Part shown: positions 56,883-64,000 of the stretch, one piece after another
Position numbering within the stretch: the stretch's first letter is position 1
Layout: each line of letters opens with the position of its first letter
Source: VFMC01 sp044238435
GTDB lineage: Bacteria > Actinomycetota > Acidimicrobiia > Acidimicrobiales > Ilumatobacteraceae
Direction: 5' to 3'
Assembly (NCBI GenBank): GCA_044238435.1
Contig: JBIIDH010000002.1
Location: 1 to 64,000 of the forward strand
Length of the DNA: 64,000 nucleotides
The notes under the pieces: generated by a model
What the model saw: the letters and a program-made list of their open reading frames with translations, nothing else
Databases searched by the model: none
Told to the model about the DNA's origin: nothing
Made by a program: the position numbers and the translations under genes

Positions 56883-58625
56883 ATGACCGCGCTCGACCAG
56901 CGGGGTCGCCAGGACAGGGTCGATCCGTTCACGTGGAGTCCGGCGCCCCGCCGCGAGTATCTCGTTGCGGCGGCCGTGGCGGTGGCGGTCGTCGGGTTCT
57001 ACGTGGCCATTGCCGCAGTGCACGGTGCCCTTGGCGCGTCGCGGAACGACGACTGGGCCTACTTCCGGATCGTCACGCACCTGGCCGACACCGGCGAGTT
57101 CCGCCTCGACGGCTGGGTGCAGACGATGTTCATCGGCCAAGCGTTGGTGTCGTTGCCGGTGATCGCGCTGTTCGGCGAACGGATCCTGCCCCTGCAGCTC
57201 CTGGTCGCCGTGTTCGCCGCGGTCGGCCTGTGGGCCACCTACGCCGTGATCCGCCCGTGGCTCGGTCGGCGTTGGACCGTGCTGGCCGTCGGTTGTGTCG
57301 CCGTTGGACCGGTCTACGGCATCGTGTCGGTGTCGTACATGAGCGACGTGCCGTCGTATGCGCTCCAGATGCTGACGCTGCTGGCGGGAGTTCGTGCGAT
57401 GCGAGCGACCCCGGTGCATCTGGGGTGGCTCGCTGCAGCGCTCGCGCTGGGGTTCGTCTCGTTCAGCATCCGCGAGTACGGCGTGGCCTCGGGTGTGACG
57501 GTCGCTGTGTACGCAGTTGTGCACGCCTGGGCGGGTCGGCAACGGGTGCGAACGGTGACAGCACTCGCCGCGACCTGGCTCGCCTCGGTGGCAGCGCTCT
57601 ACCTCTGGCGCAGTGGTCTGCCCAACACCTACCCGACGCCGATCGATCTGTCGCCGACAGGGCTGCGCAATGCCGCCGATGAACTGTGGCGCAGCGCTCT
57701 CACCGTGGGGCTGTTCATCGCGCCGGCGGCGTTCGTCGTGTCGCCGCTCCGACTGCTGCGCGCAGCACGCGAGCGGATGACACGACGGGTGAAGGTCGCG
57801 TTGCTGGTGCTCGGTGTCGCGTTGTTCGCCACGGTCGATGTTCGTGGCCTCGGCCTGGTCGGCAACCACGCCGACCGCCGCGTCGCGTACTGGCGCACCC
57901 TGCCGGGCGAACCTGCACGGGTGCTGCCCGGGCCCGTGTGGATCGTGCTGTTGCTGATCGGGATCTACTCGACAGCGGTATCGGTGGTGATGGTCAGCCT
58001 CCGCGTCGAGGTGTGGCTGCGGCACCGCCGCACCTGGCGCACCGTGCTCGCCTCGACGGCTGATCGTGGAGCGCATCTCTCGTGGTTGTTCGTCGTGCTC
58101 TACGCCGCCCTGCTCGCTGCTGCGGTCGGTCTCACCACCACCGACCTGTTCGACCGCTACCTGCTGGTCCTGGTACCGCTCAGTGCGGCGTTGGTGGTGC
58201 ACGCAGGGCACGCCGAACGCTTGGTCCGCGAGCTGCCCGGTCGTCGCGACGCGGTGGCGATGGTCGGGTTGGCCACCCTCGGTCTGGTGGTCGTCGACGG
58301 GTCGGCGACGTTCGACGGTGCCAAGTGGCGTCTCGGTGAGGAGGTCGCTGCCCGGACCGGATGGGAACCCGGGTCGATCGATGCCGGCTACGAGTGGTTC
58401 GGCTACCACCAGTCGTCGGATCTCGAACTGCAGAGCGAGGTGACCGGGCCCGTCTTCTGGCGTGCGCTGTTCGCGCCGCGGCCGATCTGTGCGTCGGGCT
58501 CGTTCGCTCCGTCGGACCCGACGGAGGAGCCGGGTGGCACGGTGGTCGCCACCGTCACCGGAACCGGCCTGTTCGGTGTCGATGTGCGCCTCGTCGCTGT
58601 CGCCGGCCCCGACACCTGCCCCTGA
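56883..58625 (+). CDS. GT-C fold membrane glycosyltransferase
   Basis: 580 aa, 7 nt after the dehydrogenase gene. It has about 11 membrane helices, from YLVAAAVAVAVVGFYVAIAA. The first outer loop has NDDWAYFRIVTHLADTG, an acidic Asp-Asp motif as in GT39/ArnT/PMT-type transferases that use lipid-linked sugars. A C-terminal region of about 110 residues outside the membrane closes it. It probably adds a lipid-carried sugar to a protein or glycan on the outer face. The gene ends in a zone of short repeats; the last codons (cacctgcccctga) are already of that type. Confidence 0.75.
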   Translation: MTALDQRGRQDRVDPFTWSPAPRREYLVAAAVAVAVVGFYVAIAAVHGALGASRNDDWAYFRIVTHLADTGEFRLDGWVQTMFIGQALVSLPVIALFGERILPLQLLVAVFAAVGLWATYAVIRPWLGRRWTVLAVGCVAVGPVYGIVSVSYMSDVPSYALQMLTLLAGVRAMRATPVHLGWLAAALALGFVSFSIREYGVASGVTVAVYAVVHAWAGRQRVRTVTALAATWLASVAALYLWRSGLPNTYPTPIDLSPTGLRNAADELWRSALTVGLFIAPAAFVVSPLRLLRAARERMTRRVKVALLVLGVALFATVDVRGLGLVGNHADRRVAYWRTLPGEPARVLPGPVWIVLLLIGIYSTAVSVVMVSLRVEVWLRHRRTWRTVLASTADRGAHLSWLFVVLYAALLAAAVGLTTTDLFDRYLLVLVPLSAALVVHAGHAERLVRELPGRRDAVAMVGLATLGLVVVDGSATFDGAKWRLGEEVAARTGWEPGSIDAGYEWFGYHQSSDLELQSEVTGPVFWRALFAPRPICASGSFAPSDPTEEPGGTVVATVTGTGLFGVDVRLVAVAGPDTCP

Positions 58626-58647
58626 CACCTGGACATGACGCCTGCCC

Positions 58648-58744
58648 CCTGGCGCCCTGATCCTGGCCACCGTGTTCCTGGCACCGTGTTCCTGGCCGCC
58701 GTGATCCTGGCACCGTGTTCCTGGCGCCCTTGATCCTGGCGCCG
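58648..58744. repeat. Tandem 14/15-bp repeat array
   Basis: Six units and one partial run from 58648 to 58744, all starting CCTGGC. Lengths are 14, 15, 14, 15, 14, 15 and 10 nt. Examples are CCTGGCACCGTGTT (exact at 58677-58690 and 58706-58719) and CCTGGCCGCCGTGAT (58691-58705). The array fills the space between convergent genes and stops 2 nt before the ABC gene's stop codon. Such arrays change length by slippage. Confidence 0.85.
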
Positions 58745-58746
58745 GG

Positions 58747-60507
58747 TCAGCGAAGGCCGGAGAGCTCGAGGGCTTCGCGGTAGAAGGCGTTGGTCTTCTC
58801 GAGCGCTGCCGGCGTGTCGAAGCCCTTCACCACACCGTCCTGGATCACCATGATGCGGTCGCAGATCTCGAGCGTCGACATGCGGTGGGCGATCACCACC
58901 ACCGTCATCCGCTCCCTGAGGCCGGCGATCGTGTCGCGGATGAGGGCCTCGGAGCGCACGTCGAGCGAGCTCGTCGGTTCGTCGAAGATCATCACATCGG
59001 GGTTCTCGACCAGGGCGCGGGCGATACACAGCCGCTGCTGTTGGCCACCGCTCAGGTGCCCACCCTGTTCGCCGACCGAGCGTGCGTAGCCGTCGGGCCA
59101 TCCGGCGATGTCGTCGGCCAGGTGGGCCAGGGTCGCCGCCTCGACGATGTCGTCGTGGCTGATCCCGTCGCGGAGGAACCGGATGTTGTCCTCGACGCTG
59201 CCGGTGATGAACCGCGACATCTGCGGCACGAACGTCACCTTGCGCGCCCACTCCTCATGGGCCAGGCGGCGGATGTCGCGGCCGTCGGAGCACACCCGGC
59301 CCTCGGTGGGCGAGTAGAGGCCGAGCAGGAGATGGACGAGCGTCGACTTGCCGCTGCCCGACGGGCCGACGATGCCGACGATCTCGTTCGGCTTGATGGT
59401 GACGTCGACGTCGGACAGCACCGGGCGGCCCTCGACGTAGGCGAAGGTGACGTTCTCGAGCGACAGTTCGCCGATGCGGCCGATCGGCTCACCACCGTCG
59501 GCTCGTGCAGCAGCGCGGTACTCGCCGAGCTGGCTCTCGAGTGCCCGGACGTACGGTTCGGCGGCGGCGATCGACGACAACGACGTCTGCAGCCCCTGGC
59601 CGTAGGTGAGCGAGCGGAGCATCACGAGCATGACGGCACCGATCGAGGCCAGCCCGGTGGAATCGGCCGCCGCTGCCAACCCGATCGCGCCGGTGAGCGC
59701 CAGGTAGGCGAGCGCGGTGTAGATGATCGGCACCAGTCCCTTGAACCGGGTGACCTGGTCCATCGCGACTGCGTTCTCGTCGATGAGGCGGGCGACACGT
59801 CGCTCGGTGGCCTGCTGCACGTTGAACACGTGCATCTCGAGGCCCAGCTGCGACAGCTCGCTCAGTTGACCGGCGAAGGCGATTCCTTCCTCGCCGCTGC
59901 GGAGCGCGCTGCGGCGTACCTTGCCGCGCACCGGACGCAGGGCGAGGACCAGGATCGACACGACGACTGCCGCCACCAGCGAGGCGAGGGGGTTCACGGC
60001 GATCGCCAGGATGAGCATCGCGGCCATGTTGAAACCGGAGGTGATCATGGTGGCGATGTTGCTCACCAGTATCGAGCCCTGATAGGCGAACGAGGTGAGC
60101 AGTTCCTGCAGGCGACCGGCCCGTTCACGCTGCTGGGTGGTGTACGAGGCGCGCAGGAATGCCGCGCTGAGATCGTGTCGGATGTCGGCGGTCACCTGGG
60201 CGGTGAGGCGCGCCGACAAGGTGTTGGAGACGATGGCGAAGGCCACTCGGGCTGCGAGGAGTCCGAGTGCCGCCAGGTCGGCCTCGCCCACCGACAACCC
60301 GATGCCGAGGAACTTGTCGACATCGCCGTCCTCGGACGTGATGGCGAACCCGATCCGGGCGATCAACACGAGGAAGGTCGCCTCGAGCAGGCCACCGAGC
60401 AGCGACGAGCCGGCGAGCAGCGTCACCTGCACGCCGCGACCCCGGAGCAATGCCTTGGTCGGTGTCTGCTTCGCCGAATCCGGCACCGGTACGCCTCTTT
60501 CCGCCAT
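58747..60507 (-). CDS. ABC exporter, fused membrane and ATPase domains
   Basis: 586 aa. Six-helix type I exporter domain at about 25-310 (GVQVTLLAGSSLLGGLLEAT). The ATPase has Walker A GIVGPSGSGKSTLV, Q-loop TFVPQMSRFITGS, signature HLSGGQQQRLCIA and Walker B VMIFDEPTSSLD; IAHRMST gives the H-loop. It should export a lipid, glycolipid or peptide as a homodimer. Its place among glycan genes suggests transport of a lipid-linked sugar (PglK-like flippase), and no Wzx is present in this cluster. It starts at ATG 60507 and diverges from the GT2 fusion gene. Confidence 0.9.
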   Translation of the reverse strand: MAERGVPVPDSAKQTPTKALLRGRGVQVTLLAGSSLLGGLLEATFLVLIARIGFAITSEDGDVDKFLGIGLSVGEADLAALGLLAARVAFAIVSNTLSARLTAQVTADIRHDLSAAFLRASYTTQQRERAGRLQELLTSFAYQGSILVSNIATMITSGFNMAAMLILAIAVNPLASLVAAVVVSILVLALRPVRGKVRRSALRSGEEGIAFAGQLSELSQLGLEMHVFNVQQATERRVARLIDENAVAMDQVTRFKGLVPIIYTALAYLALTGAIGLAAAADSTGLASIGAVMLVMLRSLTYGQGLQTSLSSIAAAEPYVRALESQLGEYRAAARADGGEPIGRIGELSLENVTFAYVEGRPVLSDVDVTIKPNEIVGIVGPSGSGKSTLVHLLLGLYSPTEGRVCSDGRDIRRLAHEEWARKVTFVPQMSRFITGSVEDNIRFLRDGISHDDIVEAATLAHLADDIAGWPDGYARSVGEQGGHLSGGQQQRLCIARALVENPDVMIFDEPTSSLDVRSEALIRDTIAGLRERMTVVVIAHRMSTLEICDRIMVIQDGVVKGFDTPAALEKTNAFYREALELSGLR

Positions 60508-60549
60508 TTGCTGAACTGCCGTCTCCCGAACCGGTCGGGGGACTCTTGA

Positions 60550-60589
60550 CTGACTGTCTGGAACGAGCGACAGATTGCCGGACAGTCAG
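60550..60589. promoter_or_regulatory. Inverted repeat in divergent promoter region
   Basis: CTGACTGTCTGG (60550-60561) and CCGGACAGTCAG (60578-60589) match as arms at 11 of 12 positions, with a 16-nt spacer. The site lies between divergent starts at 60507 and 60646 and may bind a regulator of both. Confidence 0.45.
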
Positions 60590-60645
60590 GGAAAGATTTC
60601 AGGAATCTCCCACGCTCGGCACTCCGAGTGAGGATCGGAGTATCG

Positions 60646-62421
60646 ATGCAGACCCAGACCATTCCAGGCCCCACCGACGGCGAGCGCAGCGGGACGCCGC
60701 GCGTGAGCATGGTGGTGAACACCTACAACCGCATCGGGTTGGTGGGCCGGGCGATCGCCAGCGTCCAGGCCCAGACCGTGCGCGATCTGGAACTGCTCGT
60801 CGTCGACGACGGCTCCACCGACGGCACGTACGAGCACGTGCTGGCCCTGCGTGACGAAGCCGAACAGACCGGGGGCACGTTGCCGTTCACGGTGGTGGAG
60901 CACCCCGGACGGGTGAACCGCGGGCTCACCGCCTCGCGCAACATCGGGGCTCGCCAGGCTCGGGGTGAATGGTTGGCGTTCCTCGACGACGACGACGAGG
61001 TCGAGCCGCAGTGGCTCGAGCGACTTCTTGCTGCCATCCGTCCCGATGTCGGCATCGTGTTCTGCGGTCACGAGCGGGTGAGCGAGAAGGGCACACCGAT
61101 CGAGTTGTGGATGCCTCGTCCGCTCGGTGGTGTGCTCGGCGATGTCGAGGGCAGTTACTGGGGCTCCACCTGGTTGATGCGCCGCGACGTGTTCGAACGT
61201 TGCGGCGGGTACCTGGAGGGTCTCCCGTTCATCCATCAGTTCGAACTGTTGGCGCGCGCGGTGCAGGTGTGCACCGAACTCGGCCTCACCACCGCAGCGG
61301 TCCACGAGCCGTTGATGCGCTACACCGTCCGCGACCACGACAACCGGCCGATGCAGTGGCCTCAGCTCGGCCTCGACGGAGGCCGCTGGATCCTCGCCCG
61401 GCACGCTCAGGCCTTTGCGGCCGACCGGGCCACACGTGCGGACCACAACGGCGTCGTCGGTGTCGCAGCGATCCGCATGGGTCGGTTCGACCTCGGCCGT
61501 CGGCACCTCTGGCGTTCGTTCACGGCACAGCCCACCGATCCACGTCGTCTGGGCCGGTTGCTGGCGGCGGTTGTCCCGTGGGTGGCCCGTCGACTGTGGG
61601 GCAAGGTCAGCACGGCGTCGGGTGGTCAGCGGTTGCCGCTCCCGCTGGTGCACGACCTCGCGGAACTGCACGCCAGCCCCGAGGATCACCTCTTCCTGCC
61701 CTGGCGGTACGAGCGCAACCCGCAGGCGTCGGCCGACAGCGAGGGGATGCCGTACTGGGAGGAGCCGTCGCTCAACAACACCCTGTACCAGGAGCCGGTG
61801 TACCGCTGGGCGGCGCAACTGGTGCGGCGCGGCGGCTGGTCGTCGGTGCTCGACGTCGGTACTGGCTCGGGTGTGAAGCTCGAGAAGTACCTGTTGCCCG
61901 TCACGCCCACCACTGTGGGCTTCGATCAGGGCAGTGGGATCGCGCTCGCTCGTACGCGCTGCCCTGCGATCGAGTGGATCGACGGCGACCTGATGGCCGA
62001 CGCCGACTGGCAGCCGCTCGCCGGTCGCCGATTCGACCTGCTCGTGTGCGCCGACGTCATCGAACACGTCGAGCAGCCGGTGTTCCTCCTGCGTCGACTC
62101 GCCGAGTTGCTCGCCGATGGGGGCCAATTGCTCATCTCCACCCCCGACCGCATGCGATTCGACCTGCCCACTCCGCTCGGTCCGCCCAACAACTCGCGCC
62201 ACGTGCGCGAGTGGACGCGCGACGAGTTCGAGCTGCTGCTCGAATCGGTCGGGCTACAGATCGTCGATCGTCGTCGTTTCCTGCCGCGCGGCTATCGGCT
62301 GACGCTGCTCGAGGTGAAGCGGATCGTGTGGCGGGTGCTGCACCTGCAGGCGGTGCCCGACCGCCGTTCGAACACGGCGTGGCTGTGCCGCTCGGCAGGA
62401 GCGAGCGAGCACCGGGCGTGA
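60646..62421 (+). CDS. GT2 glycosyltransferase fused to a SAM methyltransferase
   Basis: 591 aa. ATG 60646 is chosen because GGAG lies 5 nt upstream; GTG 60628 is in frame but has no site. Residues 20-280 form a GT-A fold: VSMVVNTYNRIGLVGRAIAS, LVVDDGSTDGT and WLAFLDDDDEVEP (metal site). Residues 390-560 form a class I methyltransferase with SVLDVGTGSGVKLEKYL, FDLLVCADVIEHVEQP and LLADGGQLLISTPDRM. One protein would thus add a sugar and methylate it or a neighbour, as in some capping enzymes that end O-antigen chains. The stop overlaps the next start (GTGA). Confidence 0.9.
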   Translation: MQTQTIPGPTDGERSGTPRVSMVVNTYNRIGLVGRAIASVQAQTVRDLELLVVDDGSTDGTYEHVLALRDEAEQTGGTLPFTVVEHPGRVNRGLTASRNIGARQARGEWLAFLDDDDEVEPQWLERLLAAIRPDVGIVFCGHERVSEKGTPIELWMPRPLGGVLGDVEGSYWGSTWLMRRDVFERCGGYLEGLPFIHQFELLARAVQVCTELGLTTAAVHEPLMRYTVRDHDNRPMQWPQLGLDGGRWILARHAQAFAADRATRADHNGVVGVAAIRMGRFDLGRRHLWRSFTAQPTDPRRLGRLLAAVVPWVARRLWGKVSTASGGQRLPLPLVHDLAELHASPEDHLFLPWRYERNPQASADSEGMPYWEEPSLNNTLYQEPVYRWAAQLVRRGGWSSVLDVGTGSGVKLEKYLLPVTPTTVGFDQGSGIALARTRCPAIEWIDGDLMADADWQPLAGRRFDLLVCADVIEHVEQPVFLLRRLAELLADGGQLLISTPDRMRFDLPTPLGPPNNSRHVREWTRDEFELLLESVGLQIVDRRRFLPRGYRLTLLEVKRIVWRVLHLQAVPDRRSNTAWLCRSAGASEHRA

Positions 62422-63608
62422 CGCGCCAGACCGTCGACGACACCTCGGCCCGGCAGCGGGTCGTCTTCGTGCTCGACAGCCTGGGGTCCGGTGGCGCCGA
62501 GCGTTCCACTGCGGTGCTGCTGCCGATGCTGGCCGAGCGTGGTGTCGACGCCTCGGTGGTGACGCTCTATCGCGCTGCAGAAGGCAATGAGGACGATGTA
62601 CGCGCGGCGGGCAGCGAGGTAGTCGTGCTGGCGGCCACACGCTTTCCCGGACGCGTGCGCGAACTGCGGGCGGTGATCAGACGCGAACGACCCGATGTCA
62701 TCTACTCGGCGCTGTTCGCCGCCGATCATGTGGCCCGGTTCGCCGCCATCGGCCTGCGTACGAAGGTGATCGCCGCGTTCGTGGCGATGCCCCGCCGGGC
62801 GACGGGCCCGACAGCTGCCAAGCCCGGTCCGTGGCGGGTCAGGGTCGTCAACCTCGTCGACGCGGTGACCGGTCATCTGTTCGTCGACCACTTCCATGCC
62901 GTCACGCCGGGCGTCGCCCGCCTGCACATGAAGGCGTACCGCATCCGCCAGAAGCGGATGAGCGTGGTCGAGCGGGGCCGCTCCGTCGAAGCGCTGGGTG
63001 CGCGCACCGACGCTCGACGCGATGCAGTGCGTGCTGCACTGGACATCGCCCCCGACGCGCCCGTGCTGGTCGCGGCGGGCCGGATCGAGCACGCCAAGGC
63101 GCACGTCGACCTGGTTCGGGCCGCCGACGAACTCGCTGCCACCTTCCCCGACCTCGTCGTGCTGATCGCGGGCAGCAGAGGGAACGCCTCGGCCACGGTC
63201 GAGGCCGAACTCGAACGCCGACCGCGTGCCCGAGCGCACGTGCGCATGCTTGGATACCGTTCCGATGTCGCCGACCTGCTCGCTGCTGCCGATGTGATGG
63301 TGCTGCCGTCGCTGTACGAAGGAACCGCCGGGATCGCGCTCGAGGCGATGTGCCTGGGCACGCCCATCGTGTCGACCCGACTCGACGGGATGGAAGGGAT
63401 CCTGGTCGACGAACGGAACGCACTCATCGTCGAGCCCGGCGATGTCGGCGGTATCGCCGCTGCGGTCGAACGGTTGCTGCGCGATCGCGGTCTGGCCGAG
63501 CGTCTGGGCGCGGCCGGCCACGACGACTTCCTGGCGCGGTTCACGATCGACCGGTCGGCCGACAACATGGCGGCGATGTTTCGCGCCGTGGCAGGACCGC
63601 GGCGATGA
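62418..63608 (+). CDS. GT4-family glycosyltransferase
   Basis: 396 aa, GTG 62418 in GTGA overlap. GT-B fold retaining enzyme: VVFVLDSLGSGGAERSTAVL at the N-terminus binds the acceptor; VLVAAGRIEHAKAHVDLVRA, HVRMLGYRSDVADLLAAADV and LPSLYEGTAGIALEAMCLGT form the nucleotide-sugar site with the E-x7-E motif. It transfers a hexose or related sugar to a lipid-linked intermediate in the cytosol. A 15-codon frame after the stop (63605) is not a gene. Confidence 0.93.
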   Translation: MTRQTVDDTSARQRVVFVLDSLGSGGAERSTAVLLPMLAERGVDASVVTLYRAAEGNEDDVRAAGSEVVVLAATRFPGRVRELRAVIRRERPDVIYSALFAADHVARFAAIGLRTKVIAAFVAMPRRATGPTAAKPGPWRVRVVNLVDAVTGHLFVDHFHAVTPGVARLHMKAYRIRQKRMSVVERGRSVEALGARTDARRDAVRAALDIAPDAPVLVAAGRIEHAKAHVDLVRAADELAATFPDLVVLIAGSRGNASATVEAELERRPRARAHVRMLGYRSDVADLLAAADVMVLPSLYEGTAGIALEAMCLGTPIVSTRLDGMEGILVDERNALIVEPGDVGGIAAAVERLLRDRGLAERLGAAGHDDFLARFTIDRSADNMAAMFRAVAGPRR

Positions 63609-63665
63609 GCGCGCGGCACAACGTCCAGGCCGTCGTGCCGGGCGGGGAGTGAGGGAGGTCGTCCG

Positions 63666-64000
63666 ATGTGCGGAATCGCTGGATGCCTGACCGGTCGGCA
63701 CGATGTGGGCGCGCTGCCCCTCGACGGTGCCCTCGACGCGATGCAGCACGCATTGGCCCATCGCGGTCCCGACGCGCATGCCATCTGGTCCGATGTGTCC
63801 GCCGGGATCGGCCTCGCCCATCGACGCCTCGCCGTGATCGACGTGAGCCCACTCGGCGCGCAGCCGATGCACAGTCGCTCGGGGCGCTGGTCGATCGCCT
63901 TCAACGGCGAGATCTACAACCATCGCGCCCTGCGCGCCGACCTGGCTGCCGACGGGTGCACCTTCCGGGGGCACGGCGACACCGAGACGTTGATCGAGGC
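63666..64000 (+). CDS. asnB: Glutamine-hydrolysing asparagine synthetase, N-terminal part
   Basis: The first 111 codons are here; the frame is open at the window end. AGGGAGG 6-12 nt upstream fixes ATG 63666. MCGIAGCLTG has Cys2, the nucleophile of class II glutamine amidotransferases, followed by HALAHRGPDAH, GLAHRRLAVIDVS and FNGEIYNHRALR. Relatives inside glycan clusters make amide groups on uronic acids rather than asparagine. The uronate-making dehydrogenase upstream fits that role. Confidence 0.88.
   Translation, partial: MCGIAGCLTGRHDVGALPLDGALDAMQHALAHRGPDAHAIWSDVSAGIGLAHRRLAVIDVSPLGAQPMHSRSGRWSIAFNGEIYNHRALRADLAADGCTFRGHGDTETLIE

Noticed and set aside
58648..58744. Possible CRISPR array
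   Set aside because: Repeats are only 14/15 nt, directly adjacent without spacers, and no cas genes are near.
63605..63652. 15-codon frame between the GT4 and asparagine synthetase genes
   Set aside because: It is very short, overlaps the GT4 stop and has no ribosome-binding site of its own; the following Shine-Dalgarno serves ATG 63666.

Overview
The window is about 64 kb of gene-dense, high-GC DNA with strong G/C third-position bias. No rRNA, phage, insertion sequence or CRISPR array was seen. The high GC, many GTG starts, frequent ATGA/GTGA overlaps, a CsoR-type copper repressor, a DevR/DosR-like regulator, WXG100 and EccC-like type VII parts and FadE-like and CaiB-like enzymes all point to an actinobacterium. 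My best guess is the class Acidimicrobiia (Ilumatobacter-like), but that is inference from gene content. No gene-free stretch exceeds about 220 bases; the longest are 29213-29427 and 35984-36190, and both contain inverted repeats.

Layout. (1) 1-3987: tight plus-strand operon with a partial GH16 glycanase, a FemAB-like acyltransferase, an APH-fold kinase and a polysaccharide flippase, which looks like the end of an envelope-polysaccharide cluster. (2) 4002-13982: housekeeping and accessory genes: map, a solitary adenine-type DNA methyltransferase, coaA, an HSL esterase, a thiamine-binding/HTH/HAD operon, a VapBC-type toxin-antitoxin pair, a lone WXG100 protein, Nudix and M20 hydrolases, a CxxC protein of unknown function and an LLM flavin oxidoreductase. 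(3) 14045-27404: catabolic genes: GH38 alpha-mannosidase, SDR, CaiB-type CoA-transferase, a K+ channel, a HerA-like ATPase, a membrane protein, kynureninase, and an FGGY kinase translationally coupled to a sphingosine-phosphate-lyase-like enzyme.

(4) 27484-38229: a signalling island. A DevR-like response regulator and its kinase are followed by two paralogous copies of an unusual two-component pair: a membrane kinase with an H-D-D box and a regulator with a non-canonical C-terminal HTH. The copies lie in opposite orientation about 4.4 kb apart. Between them are a hybrid ABC importer (sugar-type binding protein with molybdate-type permease and ATPase), a PadR regulator and tRNA-Lys(UUU). The first copy also carries a small secreted cysteine protein. 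(5) 38250-42750: a double SnoaL-like protein diverges from a copper operon (csoR, copZ, a His-rich exported protein, copA). (6) 42781-52169: an LMW-PTP-like protein lacking the catalytic arginine, an HTH protein, a large FHA-FtsK/SpoIIIE ATPase, a fused Mo/2Fe-2S oxidoreductase and an acyl-CoA dehydrogenase. (7) 52334-64000: a surface-glycan cluster with an FlaA1-type dehydratase, DegT aminotransferase, nucleotide-sugar dehydrogenase, GT-C transferase, ABC exporter, GT2-methyltransferase fusion, GT4 and the start of an asparagine synthetase.

A recurring feature is a TANNNT hexamer placed 6-8 nt upstream of the start codon with no Shine-Dalgarno. It occurs at 15 genes on both strands, implies widespread leaderless transcription, and was used to choose several starts.
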